Shown here: positions 34,101-48,380 of the stretch, in pieces
Numbering within the stretch: position 1 is the first letter of the stretch
Layout of the letters: the number at the start of each line of letters is the position of its first letter
NCBI GenBank assembly: GCA_012295275.1
Contig: CM022668.1
Coordinates: 1-64,000 of the forward strand
Direction of reading: 5' to 3'
Origin: Chrysomallon squamiferum
Taxonomy: Eukaryota > Mollusca > Gastropoda > Neomphalida > Peltospiridae
Length of the DNA stretch: 64,000 nt
The notes under the pieces: model-generated
What the model saw: the letters and a program-made list of their open reading frames with translations, nothing else
Told to the model about the DNA's origin: nothing
Database searches by the model: none
Program-made: the position numbers and the translations under genes

Positions 34101-37100
34101 ACTTAACTAATGTCCTAAATTAAAGCAAGAAAGCGAATAAGTTAGTAAATAGTAAAGTAAATAGTGAGTAGCTAAGTAAGTACATTAACAATTACCTAAC
34201 TATGAAAGAAAGTAAGTAAATACTAAATAATGATCTAAATTGGCAAGGAAGCGACCAACTAAGAGAAAATGCAAATTTGTACATTAACAATTATCTAAGG
34301 AAGAACTTAATTAAGTACGTAAATAATGACCTAAGTAAGCAAGGTTGCAAGTTACTAAGTTAGTGAGAATGCAAGTAAGTACATTAACAATTATCTAAGG
34401 AAGAAATAAATTCAGTACTTACGTAAAAAATGAGCTAACTAAGCAAGGAAACAAGTAACTAAGTAAGTGAGAATGTAAGTCATTGCATTAACAATTATGT
34501 GAGTAAGAATGTAAGTAAGTACTTAACTAATGACCTAAGTTAGCAGGGAAGATAATAAGTAAGTAAATAGCAACCTAAGTAAGTACATTAACAATTACCT
34601 AATAATCAAAAGTAAAGTAAGTAAGTACGTAAAAGAAAGTAAGTAAAATAATAAATAATGATCTAATAAGAAAAAGGAAACTAAGCAAAAAGAAAAAATG
34701 CAAATTCATTAATTAACAATTAACTAATTACCTAAGTAAGAACGTAATTAAGTACGTAAATAATAACCTAAGTAAGCAAGGATGCCAAGTTACTAAGTTA
34801 GTGAGAATGCAAGTAAGTACGTTAACAATTATCTAAGTAAGAAATAAATTTAGTACTTACGTAAATAATGAGCTAAGAATGCAAGGAAACAAGTATCTAA
34901 GTAAGTGAGAATGCAAGTCAGTAAATTAACAATTATGTGAGTAAGAATGTAAGTAAGTACTTAAATATTGACCTAAGTTAGAAAGGAAGAGAATAAGTAA
35001 GTAAATAGTAACCTAAGTAAGTACATTAACAATTATCTAACTAAGAAATAAATTAAGTAAGTAAGTAAATAATGACCTATGTAAGCAAGGATGCAAGTTT
35101 CTAAGTAAGTGAGAATGCAAGAAAGTACATTAACAATTATCTAAAGTAAATAAATTAATAAATAAAACTAAAAGTAATTAACAAATCTAAGTAAATAAAA
35201 TAAAATAAATTAAGTAAAAAAAATAATGTAACAAAAGTAAGTAAGTAAGCAAGTAAAGTAAGTAAATCAAATGAATGTAACATTAACAAATTATTAACTA
35301 AGTAAGAATGTAAGTAAGTAAGTTAACTAATGTCCTAAATTAAAGTAACTAAAAGTAAGTTAATTAACAATTAAACCTAAACTAAGTAAACTAATTAAAA
35401 CTAAATAATAACTATGAAAGAAAGTAAGTAAATACTAAATAATGATCTAAATTGGGAAGGAAGCGACCAACTAAGAGAAAATGCAAATTTGTACATTAAC
35501 AATTATCTAAGGAAGAACTTAATTAAGTACGTAAATAATGACCTAAGTAAGCAAGGTTGCAAGTTACTAAGTTAGTGAGAATGCAAGTAAGTACATTAAC
35601 AATTATCTAAGGAAGAAATAAATTAAGAAATAAATTAAGTACTTAAATAAAAAATAAGCTAACTAAAAAAGAAACTAGTAAACTAAGAAAAGTAATGTCA
35701 GTGCATTAACAAGTCATTAAGAATTAAGTAATTATGTGAGTAAAAGAATGTAAGTAAACTAATAACCTAATGACCTAATAATAAGTAAGTAAAATAATAA
35801 GTAAGTAAGTACATTAGCAAACCTAATTAAAGTAATTAACAATTAATAAATAAGTAAATAAAAAAAATAAATAAGTAAATAATAAAAAATGATCAAATGG
35901 CAAGGAAGCGAGCAACTAAGAGAAAATGCAAATTCGTACATTAACAATTACCTAAGTAAGAACGTAATTAAGTACGTAAATAATCACCTAAGTAAGCAAG
36001 GATGCTACTTACTAAGTTAGTGAGAATGCAAGTAAGTACGTTAACAATTATCTAAGTAAGAAATAAATTTAGTACTTACGTAAATAATGAGCTAAGAATG
36101 CAAGGAAACAAGTATCTAAGTAAGTGAGAATGGAAGTCAGTAAATTAACAATTATGTGAGTAAGAATGTAAGTAAGTACTTAAATATTGACCTAAGTTAG
36201 CAATAAAGAGAATAAGTAAGTAAGAGTAAAGTAAATAATTAGTAATTATCTAAAATAATAACTAAGTAAAGTACATTAATAATTAATAAAATAAAAAATA
36301 AAGTAAGTAAGTAAGTAAAATAATGACCTAAATAAGCAAGGATGCAAGTTTCAAGTAAGAAAGAACAAAAGTAAATTACAATAATAAAAAATAAAAATAA
36401 ATAAATTAAGTAAATAAGTAAAAAGCAAGTAACTAAGTAAGTAAGAAAGCAAGTAAAGCAAGTAACTAAGTAAGTGTCAGAATGCAAGTCAGTACATTTA
36501 CAATTATGTGAGTAAGAATGTAAGTAAGAACTTAACTAATGTCCTAAATTAGCAAGGAAGCGAGTAAGTTAGTAAATAGTGAGCTAAGTAAGTACATTAA
36601 CAATTACCTAACTATGAAAGAAAGTAAGTAAATACTAAATAATGATCTAAATTGGGAAGGAAGCGACCAAGTAAGAGAAAATGCAAATTTGTACATTAAC
36701 AATTATCTAAGTAAGAACTTAATTAAGGAAAATAATGACCTAATTAAGTAGTAAATACCTAAACCTAAGCAAAACTAAGTTAAGAGAATGCAAAAGTTAA
36801 GTTAATTAATCTAAAAGAAGAATTAAATTAAAATAAATTAACAATTATCTAATAAAGAAATAAATTCAGTAACTTAGTAAAAAAAATAAACTAAACTAAG
36901 TAAAAAGTAAGTAAGTAAGTAAGTCATTGCAGAATGAATGTAAGTCATTAATTAACAATTATGTGTAAGAAAGAAAGTAAGTAAGTAAACTTAAATAATG
37001 ACCTAAGAAGAAAGGAAGTAATAATAAATAACAACCTAAAAACAATAACAAACCTAAGTAAATACATTATTAAATTACCTAAATAAGAAAAAAAGTAAAA

Positions 37101-40100
37101 AAAATAAATAATAAATAATAATAAAAAAGCAAGGAAGAAAGAACAACTAAAAAAAAATTTGTACATTAACAATTACCTAAGTAAGAACGTAATTAAATAC
37201 GTAAATAATAACCTAAGTAAAAAATAATAAGTAACCTAGTTAAACTAAGTTAGAAGTAAGTAAGTAAGTTATGAGAATTAACAATTACAATTATCTAACA
37301 AAGTAAGAAATAAATTTATTAACTTACGTAAAAATAATGAGCTAAGAAAGCAAAAGGAAACAAGTATCTAAAGAAAGAAGTAAAGTAAAGTAAATTAACA
37401 ATAAATAAGAAATGTAAGAATGTAAGTAATAATTACCTAAATATTGACCTAAGTTAGCAAGGAAAATTAATAAGTAAAAAAAAAAAATTAAGTAATTAAC
37501 AATTATCTAAATAAAATAAATTAAGTAAGTAATTAAATAATAAATTAATAAATAAATAAGTAAAAGTAAAAAATAAGTAAGTAAGTAAAAAATTATCTAA
37601 GAAATAAATTAATTAAAAAATTAACAATTATCTAAGTAATAAATAAATAAGAATAATAAGTAAAATTAATTAACAATTATCTAAATAAAATGTAAGTAAG
37701 CAAAAATAAGTAAGTAAGAATAAGTCAGAATGCAATGTCAGTACACATTTACAAATTATGTGGTAAGAATGTAAGTAAGAAGTAAGTACTTAAATGTCCT
37801 AAATTCCTAAAATCCTAAATTAAAAGTGAAGTAAATAAGTAAGTAATTAACCTAACTATGAAAAGTAAAGTAAATTAAATAATTACCTAAGAAATATGAA
37901 AAAAAAAATAAATAAAATCTAAATAATGAAGGAAAAAAAAGAAAATAACCAACTAATAAAAGAAAATGCAAATTTGTTATTAACAATTATCTAAGGAAGA
38001 ACTTAATTAAGTACGTAAATAATGACCTAAGTAAGCAAGGTTGCAAGTTACTAAGTTAGTGAGAATGCAAGTAAGTACATTAACAATTACCTAAGGAAGA
38101 AATAAATTCAGTACTTACGTAAAAAATGAGCTAACTAAGCAAGGAAACAAGTAACTAAGTAAGTGAGAATGTAAGTCATTGCATTAACAATTATGTGAGT
38201 AAGAATGTAAGTAAGTACTTAACTAATGACCTAAGTTAGCAGGGAAGATAATAAGTAAGTAAATAGCAACCTAAGTAAGTACATTAACAATTACCTAATA
38301 ATCAAAGAAAGTAAGTAAGTACGTAAATAATGATCTAAAAAATAATAAGTAAATAAATAATAATCTAAAAGGAAAAAACGAGCAACTAAAGAAAATGCAA
38401 ATTAAGTAATTAACAATTACCTAAGTAAAATTAAGTAATTAATTAAGTAAGTAAATAATAACCTAAGATAAGCAAGACAAAGTTACTAAGTGTTAGTAAA
38501 AAAGAATTAAGTAATATAATTAAATTAAGAAAAAAAAATTAAATTACTTTACGTAAAATAATGAGCTAAGAATGCAAGGAAACAAGTAAAGTAAGTAAGT
38601 GCAAGAATGCAAGTAAGTAAATTAACAATTATGTGAGTAAGAATGTAAGTAAGTACTTAAATATTGACCTAAGTTAAAAGTAAAAGTAAATAAGTAAGTA
38701 AATAAGTAACTAATTATTAGTAATTAACAATTAACTAAAAAAAATAAAGTAAAATAATAACTAAATAATGATCTAAAATATGGGAAGGCAAGAGCAAGTA
38801 AAAAGAAAAAAAATTTGTACATTAACAATTATCTAAGTAATAGTAATAATAAAATAAAATAAATTAAATAATACGTAAAAAAAATAACCTAAGTAAGTAA
38901 GAAGTTACTAAGTAAGTAAAAAGTAAGTCAGAAATTAAAGTAAGTAATTAATTAATAAGTAAAAGTAAAAAAATAAACTAAATAAGCAAGTAAATAGTTA
39001 AAATAATGAGCTAAAGTAAAAGTAAAAGGAAGTAAGTAAGTAAAGTAAGTGATCTAATGTAAGTAAGTAATTAACAATTATGTAAGTAAATAAAGTAAAG
39101 TAAGTAGTAACTTAAATAATGACCTAAATAAGTAAAAAATAAATAAAATAAGTAAGTAAAATTAACTAAATAAGTTATTAACAATTACCTAAAAAGAAAT
39201 TAAGTAATAATACGTAAATAATGACCTCTAAAAAAGGTTAAGTTAATTAACTAAAAAAAGCAAAAAAAATTAAGTAAAAGCAAAAATTAAAATAACAATT
39301 AACTAAAAAGAAATAAATTAAAAGTAAATTAAATACCTAAGTAAGTAAAAAAAGCAAAATAAGCAACTAGTAGAATGTAAGAATAGTAAGTTGCATTAAC
39401 AATTATGTAAGTAAGAAAATAATGTAACTAATTACCTAAATTAGCAATAAGTAAAAGTAAAAGTAAATGTAAATAAATAATTAAGTAAGTAAAAAAAAAA
39501 GTAAATAAATTAAAAATAAAAAATAATAAATAAAAGTAAAATAAAGTAATTAATAAGTAAAAAGAAAGAAAGTAAAAAGTAAATAATAAATAATAAAAGT
39601 AATTTTAAGCAATTAAAAAAAAATGCAAGTAAGTAATACAAGTAAGTAAGTACCAAAAGTAAAATTAAATAAATAATTAAGTAAACTAAGTAATAAGAAA
39701 GCAATTTAAGTAACTAAGTAAATAAATAAGTAAATAAGTAAAAAATAATTAATAAGAATAAAAAAAATAAGCTAAAAAGGAAACAAGTAACTAAGTAAGT
39801 AAGAAAAACAAAAAATTAACAAATGTAAGTAAGAAAGTAAGTAAGTAAATAAATAATGACCTAAGTTAAAAAATAATAATAATAATAAGTAATTAAGTAA
39901 GTAAATGTAAGTAATAATAACCTAAGTAAGTAAGTGTACATTAACAATTATCTAACTAAGATCTAAATAAATAATTAAAATAATAATAAAAAATGTAATA
40001 AAATAAAAAGTAAGCAAGGAGTAAGTAAGTAAAGTGCAAATGCAGTAAAACAATTATCTAAATTAATAAAAAATAAATAAATTAAGTAATTAAGTAAACA

Positions 40101-43100
40101 ATGACCTAAGTAAGTAAAAGGAAACAAGTAACTAAGTAAAAATGTCAGTACAATAAGTCAGTACATTAAGAATGTAAGTAAGAATGTAAAGTAAGAACTT
40201 AACTAATGTCCTAAATTAGCAAGGAAAAGTAAAAGTAAGTAAAGTAAATAGTAAGCTAATTAATTAATTAACAATTACCTAACTATGAAAAAAAAGTAAA
40301 TAAAACTAAATAATGATCTAAATTGGAAGGAAGGAAGTAAAGAAAAAACTAAGAGAAAATGCAAATTTGTACATTAACAATTATCTAAGGAAGAACTTAA
40401 TTAAGTACGTAAATAATGACCTAAGTAAGCAAGGTTGCAAGTTACTAAGTTAGTGAGAATGCAAGTAAGTACATTAACAATTATCTAAGGAAGAAATAAA
40501 TTCAGTACTTACGTAAAAATGAGCTAACTAAGCAAGGAAACAAGTAACTAAGTAAGTGAGAATGTAAGTCATTGCATTAACAATTATGTGAGTAAGAATG
40601 TAAGTAAGTACTTAACTAATGACCTAAGTTAGTAAGAAGGTAAATAGTAACCTAAGTTAACTAATGACCTAAGTAATAAGTAAAATAAGTAAATAAAGTA
40701 AGTAAATAAGCAACCTAAGTAAGTAATTAACAATTACTAATAATAAAAAAGAAAGTAAATAAACGTAAATAATGATAATAAGGAAAATAACTAAAAAAAA
40801 GCAACAAAACTAAAGAAAATGCAAATTTACCTAAGAACGTACTAAATAATAACCTAAGTAAAGAAGTAATTAAGTACGTAAATAATAACCTAAGTAAGCA
40901 AGGATGCAAGTTACTAAGTTAGTGAGAATGCAAGTAAGTACGTTAACAATTATCTAAGTAAGAAATAAATTTAGTACTTACGTAAATAATGAGCTAAGAA
41001 TGCAAGGAAACAAGTAACTAAGTAAGTGAGAATGCAAGTCAGTACATTTAACAATTATGTGAGTAAGAAATGTGAAGTAGTACTTACTTAACTAATGTCC
41101 TATTTAGCCTAGGAAGGAGTAAAAGTAAGTAAAAGTAAGTAAGTAACAATTAATTAACAATTAACTAATGAAATAAAGTAAGTAAAACTAAATAATAACC
41201 TATCTATGGATGGGAAAACCAAAAGTAAAAAAAATAATGTACAATAACAATTATCTAAAATAAGAAATTAATTAAGTACGAAAATAAGTTAAATTAACTA
41301 AGTTAAAAACAAATAAGTAAGTAAACAATTATCTAAGAAATAAATAAATTAAGTAATTAAGTAAAAAAAAAATTAATTAAGCAAGAATTAAGTAAAGTAA
41401 GTAAGTGAAATGTAAAAATAAATAACAAACTAAAATAAATAAGTAAAGAAAAATAAACTAAACCTAGCTAAGTAAGAAAAGTAAGTAAGTAAATAACAAT
41501 TAATAAATTACATTAAAATTACCTAAAAAGAAAGAAAGTAAGTAAATACTAAATAATGATCTAAATTGGGAAGGAAGAGTAAACTAAAGAAAATGCAAAA
41601 CATGTACATTAACAATTATTAACAATTATCTAAGTAAATAAAGAATTAATTAAGTAATGTAAATAACCTACCTAAAAAAACCTAAGTAAGCAAGGATGCA
41701 AAGTAAAAGCAAAGATAAATGCAAGTAAATTATTAACAATTATCTATTAAATAAATAAATTAAGTAATTACGTAAATAATAACCTAAGTAAGCAAGGAAG
41801 TAAAGTAAGTAAGTAAGTCAGAAAAGTCATTCAATACATTTACAAAGAATGTGTAAGTAAGAATGTAAGTAAGAACTTAACTAATGTCCTAAATTAAGCA
41901 ATAAAATAAAGTAAAGATAATAAGTAAGTAAAAGCTAAGTAAGTACATTAACAATTAGTAATTAACTACTAAACTATGAAAGAAATAAATAAGAAAATAC
42001 TAAATAATGATCTAAATTGGGAAGGAAGCGACCAACTAAGAGAAAATGCAAATTTGTACATTAACAATTATCTAAGGAAGAACTTAATTAAGTACGTAAA
42101 TAATGACCTAAGTAAGCAAGGTTGCAAGTTACTAAGTTAGTGAGAATGCAAGTAAGTACATTAACAATTATCTAAGGAAGAAATAAATTCAGTACTTACG
42201 TAAATAATGAGCTAACTAAGCAAGGAAACAAGTAACTAAAGTAAGTGAGAATGTAAGTCATTAAAATTAACAATGAATGTAAGTAAGAAAGTAAGAAGTA
42301 AGTAACAAGTAATTAAAATAATGACCTAAGTAAGTAAAAGAAAGTAAATAAGTAAGTAAAAAAACCTAATAAGTAAATAATAAATTAAGAAAAGAATAAA
42401 AAAAAAGTAAATAAATAAAAGTAAAAAAATAAAAAAAAGTAAATAAAACAAAAGTAAGTAAGTAAAGTAATAAAGTAAAAAAATGGCTAAAATAAAAATA
42501 AACTAAACTAAGCAAGTAAATAAAATAAATTAATTAATTAACAATTATCTAAGTAAGAAATAAATTAATTAAGTACGTAAATAATGACCTAAGTAAGCAA
42601 GGAGGAAGCAAAACTAAGTAAGTAAGAAAGAAAAGAGTCAGTACAAGTTAACTAAAGACCTAAAAAGTAAATAATAAAAATAATGTTAACAAAGTAAACT
42701 AAAAGTAAATTAAATAAATTAAAATAAAAAAGAAAAAAAAAAAAACTAAAAAAGAATTAAGTAAGTAAAAATAATAACCTAAGTAAAAAAAATGCAATTA
42801 AATAAGTAAATTAAGTAAAACAATTATCTAAAAAAGAAATAAATAAGTAAGTAATAAAATAAACTTAAAGGAAAAAAAAATTAATAAAAGTAAAATAAGT
42901 AATAAAATTAAGTAATAAAGTAAGTAAGTAACTAATGACCTAAATAATTATAATAAGTAATGTAATTAATAGCAATTAAATAATTAACAATAAATAAAAA
43001 ATAAAAGTAAGTAATAATAAATAAATAATAAAAGGAAAAGTAATAATAAAGGAAGTAAAGTAAGTAAGTAAGTAAAGGCATGTCAGTACAAGAAATTGCA

Positions 43101-43400
43101 AAAGTAATGTAACAATTATTATGTAAAAAGTAAGTAAGTAAGTAAAATGTAAGTAAATTATAAAAATTAAATTATCTAAGTAAAAAGTAAAAATAAGTAA
43201 GTTAATAAATAAAAAATTAATAAAAAATAAAAAGAAAGTAAAATAAATCCTAAAAATAAAAAAAAAAGTAAATAAAGTAAAAGTAATAAAATAAAATAAA
43301 AAAAAAATTAAATAAATTAAATAAATAAATTAACGATTAAAATAGAAAACTAAAAATTAACAAGTAAAGTAAGAAAATTAATAAGTTAAGTAAATAATGA
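31157..43400 (+). repeat. Satellite, strongly degenerate central-right part
   Basis: Clean monomer runs (for example 31.65-32.3, 33.9-34.6, 34.75-35.1, 38.0-38.3, 40.36-40.6 and 42.0-42.24 kb) are separated by long A-rich tracts built of AAGTAA, AAATAA and TAAAAAT. The worst are about 32.3-32.9, 36.75-37.95, 38.7-40.3 and 42.26-43.35 kb. Landmarks at 31913, 34480, 38176 and 40569 stay in the same orientation. Minus-strand hydrophobic frames here are repeat translations. Confidence 0.9.
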
Positions 43401-46400
43401 CCTAAATCAAGGTTCCAAGTTACTAAGTTAGTGAGAATGCAAGTAAGTACATTATCAATTATCTAAGGAAGAAATAAATTCAGTACTTAGGTAAATAATG
43501 AGCTAACTAAGCAAGGAAACAAGTAACTAAGTAAGTGAGAATGTAAGTCATTGCATTAACAATTATGTGAGTAAGAATGTAAGTAAGTACTTAACTAATG
43601 ACCTAAGTTAGCAGGGAAGATAATAAGTAAGTAAATAGCAACCTAAGTAAGTACATTAACAATTACCTAATAATCAAAGAAAGTAAGTAAGTAAAGTAAG
43701 TACGTAAATAATGAAATAATGATCTAATATGGAGCAAGGAGCAAAAGCAAATTATACAACAAAAAGAAAATGCAAATTCGTACATTAACAATTACCTAAG
43801 TAAGAACGTAATTAAGTACGTAAATAATCACCTAAGTAAGCAAGGATGCTACTTACTAAGTTAGTGAGAATGCAAGTAAGTATGTTTACAATTATCTAAG
43901 TAAGAAATAAATCATGTAATTACGTAAATAATAACCTAAGTAAGCAAGGAAGCAAGTAACTAAGTAAGTCAGAATGCATGTCAGTACATTTACAATTATG
44001 TGAGTAAGAATGTAAGTAAGAACTTAACTAATGTCCTAAATTAGCAAAGGAAGCGAGTAAGTTAGTAAATAGTGAGCTAAGTAAGTACATTAACAATTAC
44101 CTAACTATGAAAGAAGGTAAGTAAATACTAAATAATGATCTAAATTGGGATGGAAGCGACCAACTAAGAGAAAATGCAAATTTGTACATTAACAATTATC
44201 TAAGGAAGAACTTAATTAAGTACGTAAATAATGACCTAAGTAAGCAAGGTTCCAAGTTACTAAGTTAGTGAGAATGCAAGTAAGTACATTATCAATTATC
44301 TAAGGAAGAAATAAATTCAGTACTTAGGTAAATAATGAGCTAACTAAGCAAGGAAACAAGTAACTAAGTAAGTGAGAATGTAAGTCATTGCATTAACAAT
44401 TATGTGAGTAAGAATGTAAGTAAGTACTTAACTAATGACCTAAGTTAGCAGGGAAGATAATAAGTAAGTAAATAGCAACCTAAGTAAGTACATTAACAAT
44501 TACCTAATAATCAAAGAAAGTAAGTAAGTACGTAAATAATGATCTAATATGGCAAGGAAGCGAGCAACTAAGAGAAAATGCAAATTCGAACGAACATTAA
44601 CAATTACCTAAGTAAGTAAATAAATAATTAAGTACGTAAATAATCACCCTAAAAAGCAACTACTTTAAGTTAGTTAGTGAGAAAAGCAAGTAATGTTTAC
44701 AACAATTAATAAGTAAAAAATAAATAAATAAAATAATTACGTAAATAAAAAAATAAAATAAATAATAAGTAAAAATAACATAAAGTCAGAAGCAACATTT
44801 ACAATTACAAAGAATAAGAATGTAGTAAAGTAACTAATGTCCTAATTTAGTAAGTAAAGTAAGTAAATTAGTAAATTAGTAAAAGTAAAGTAAGTAATTA
44901 ATTAATTAGTAACTAAATAAATTAATAAATTAAGTAAAATAAGTAAATAAAATAAACTAAATACTAAAAATAAAATAACCTAAAAAAAAAAAAGTAAAAC
45001 TAAAATAATGATCTAAAAAAAAAAAAAATTTGTAAATTAAAAAAAATTAAAAAATCTAAGTAAAAACTTAATTAAGTACGTAAATAATGACCTAAGTAAG
45101 CAAGGTTCCAAGTTACTAAGTTAGTGAGAATGCAAGTAAGTACATTATCAATTATCTAAGGAAGAAATAAATTCAGTACTTAGGTAAAAAATAATGAGCT
45201 AACTAAGCAAGGAAACAAGTAACTAAGTAAGTGAGAATGTAAGTCATTGCATTAACAATTATGTGAGTAAGAATGTAAGTAAGTACTTAACTAATGACCT
45301 AAGTTAGCAGGGAAGATAATAAGTAAGTAAATAGCAACCTAAGTAAGTACATTAACAATTACCTAATAATCAAAGAAAGTAAGTAAGTACGTAAATAATG
45401 ATCTAATATGGCAAGGAAGCGAGAAAGTAAGTAAGTACGTAAATAAGATCTAATATGGCAAGGAAGCGAGCAACTAAGAGAAAATGCAAATTCGTACATT
45501 AACAATTACCTAAGTAAGAACGTAATTAAGTACGTAAATAATCACCTAAGTAAGCAAGGATGCTACTTACTAAGTTAGTGAGAATGCAAGTAAGTATGTT
45601 TACAATTATCTAAGTAAGAAATAAATCATGTAATTACGTAAATAATAACCTAAGTAAGCAAGGAAGCAAGTAACTAAGTAAGTCAGAATGCATGTCAGTA
45701 CATTTACAATTATGTGAGTAAGAATGTAAGTAAGAACTTAACTAATGTCCTAAATTAGCAAGGAAGCAAGTAAGTTAGTAAATAAGTAAGTTAGTAAGTA
45801 CCTAAGTAAGTAAAATAAATTAACCTAAAAGAAAAATAAATAATAACTAATAATAAAAAATAAAAAAATAAAATAACTAAATAAAAAAAAAAATAAAAAT
45901 AAATAAAAATGAATTAATAACAAAGGAAACAATTAAAAAAAAAAAAGAAAATAATTAATTAATTAAAATTATCTAATAAAACTAATTAAGTAAGTAAATA
46001 ATGTAAAATTACTAAGTAAGCAAGGTTAACAAGTACATTACAATTATCAATTAGGTAATTAAAATTAATAAAAGGAAAAATAAACTAAGTACTAACGTAA
46101 ATAAATAAGCTAACTAAGCAAGGAAACAAGTAACTAAGTAAGTGAGAATGTAAGTCATTGCATTAACAATTATGTGAGTAAGAATGTAAGTAAGTACTTA
46201 ACTAATGACCTAAGTTAGCAGGGAAGATAATAAGTAAGTAAATAGCAACCTAAGTAAGTACATTAACAATTACCTAATAATCAAAGAAAGTAAGTACGTA
46301 AATAATGATCTAATATAAAAAATAAAGAAAATGCAAGGAAAATTAAAAAGGAAACAAAAAGAAATAAGCAAGAAAATAATTAAAATTAATTAACAAAATA

Positions 46401-48380
46401 AGTAACCTAAGTAAATAATTAATAATACCTAAGTAAGAAAAATAAGATGCTATTAAAATAGTGAGAATGCAAAAGCAATGTTTACAATAATAAGTAATAA
46501 AGAATATAAAGTAAAAATAAAAAGTAAAAATAAAATAAATAAGTAAATTAAGTAAATAATAACCTAAAAGAATGCAAGAAAGCAAATTTCAGAAATATGT
46601 CACAAATATGAATGTAAGTAAGAACTTAACTAATGTCCTAAATTCCTAAAGTAAGAACTTAACTAATGTCCTAAATTAGCAAGGAAGCGAGTAAGTTAGT
46701 AAATAGTGAGCTAAGTAAGTACATTAACAATTACCTAACTATGAAAGAAGGTAAGTAAATACTAAATAATGATCTAAATTGGGATGGAAGCGACCAAGTA
46801 AGAGAAAATGCAAATTTGTACATTAACAATTATCTAAGGAAGAACTTAATTAATTAAGAACTAAAGAATTAACGTAAATAATGTAAATAATGACCTAAGT
46901 AAGCAAGGTTCCAAGTTACTAAGTTAGTGAGAATGCAAGTAAGTACATTATCAATTATCTAAGTAAGAAATAAATCTAAGAAAAGAAATAAATTCAGTAC
47001 TTAGGAAAAAAAACTAAGCTAACTAAAAGGAAACAAACAAGTAAGTAAGTGAGAATGTGAGAATGTAAGTCAATTGCATTAGTAAGAATGTAAGTAAGAA
47101 GTAAGTAACTAAATACTTAACTAATGACCTAAATAATAAGGAAAATAATAAAAGTAAATAAGTAAACCTAATTAATTAATTAACAAATAATAATAATAAA
47201 AAGAAAGTAAGTAAGTAAATAAATAATCTAAATTGGCAAGGAAGCGAGCAACTAAGAGAAAATGCAAATTTGTACATTAACAATTACCTAAGTAAGAACG
47301 TAATTAAGTACGTAAATAATCACCTAAGTAAGCAAGGATGCTACTTACTAAGTTAGTGAGAATGCAAGTAAGAATGCAAGTAAGTATGTTTACAATTATC
47401 TAAGTAAGAAATAAATCATGTAATTACGTAAATAATGACCTAAGTAAGCAAGGAAGCAAGTAACTAAGTAAGTCAGAATGCATGTCAGTACATTTACAAT
47501 TATGTGAGTAAGAATGTAAGTAAGAACTTAACTAATGTCCTAAATTAGCAAGGAAGCGAGTAAGTTAGTAAGTAAGCTAAGTAAGTAATTAATTAATTAA
47601 ACTATTAACAAACTAAGAAGGAAAGTAAATACTAATAATAAAATTAAATTGGGATGGACCAAGACCAAAAAAAAGAAAACATTAAAATTATTAATTAACA
47701 ATTAGAACTTAAAGAACTTAATTAAATAACGTAAATAATGACCTAAGCAAAGCAAGTTTATCCAAATTACTAAGTTAAGAAGTAAGTTAGTGAGAATGCA
47801 AGTAAGTACATTATCAATTATCTAAGGAAGAAATAAATTCAGTACTTAGGTAAATAATGAGCTAACTAAGCAAGGAAACAAGTAACTAAGTAAGTGAGAA
47901 TGTAAGTCATTGCATTAACAATTATGTGAGTAAGAATGTAAGTAAGTACTTAACTAATGACCTAAGTTAGCAGGGAAGATAATAAGTAAGTAAATAGCAA
48001 CCTAAGTAAGTACATTAACAATTACCTAATAATCAAAGAAAGTAAGTAAGTACGTAAATAATGATCTAATATGGCAAGGAAGCGAGCAACTAAGAGAAAA
48101 TGCAAATTCGTACATTAACAATTACCTAAGTAAGAACGTAATTAAGTACGTAAATAATCACCTAAGTAAGCAAGGATGCTACTTACTAAGTTAGTGAGAA
48201 TGCAAGTAAGTATGTTTACAATTATCTAAGTAAGAAATAAATTTAGTACTTACGTAAATAATGAGCTAAGAATGCAAGGAAACAAGTAACTATGTAAGTG
48301 AGAATGGAAGTCAGTAAATTAACAATTATGTGAGTAAGAATGTAAGTAAGTACTTAAATATTGACCTAAGTTAGCAAGGA
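43401..48380 (+). repeat. Satellite with shortened 8-mer higher-order repeat
   Basis: Landmark spacing drops to 837, 859 and 911 bp (43548, 44385, 45244, 46155), then 47907. The unit lacks three of the eleven monomers; a hybrid containing AAATAAATCATGTAATTACG joins the two outer types. Eight monomers sum to 807 bp, and the extra length comes from small insertions or duplications such as 45424-45470. Confidence 0.9.

Noticed and set aside
27807-46585. Hydrophobic minus-strand frames in the satellite (for example 27807-28019, 36239-36487, 39510-39704, 46343-46585)
   Set aside because: Leu/Tyr/Ile-rich translations of CTTACTTA-type repeats. They sit in different, irregular places in each repeat and do not recur unit to unit.
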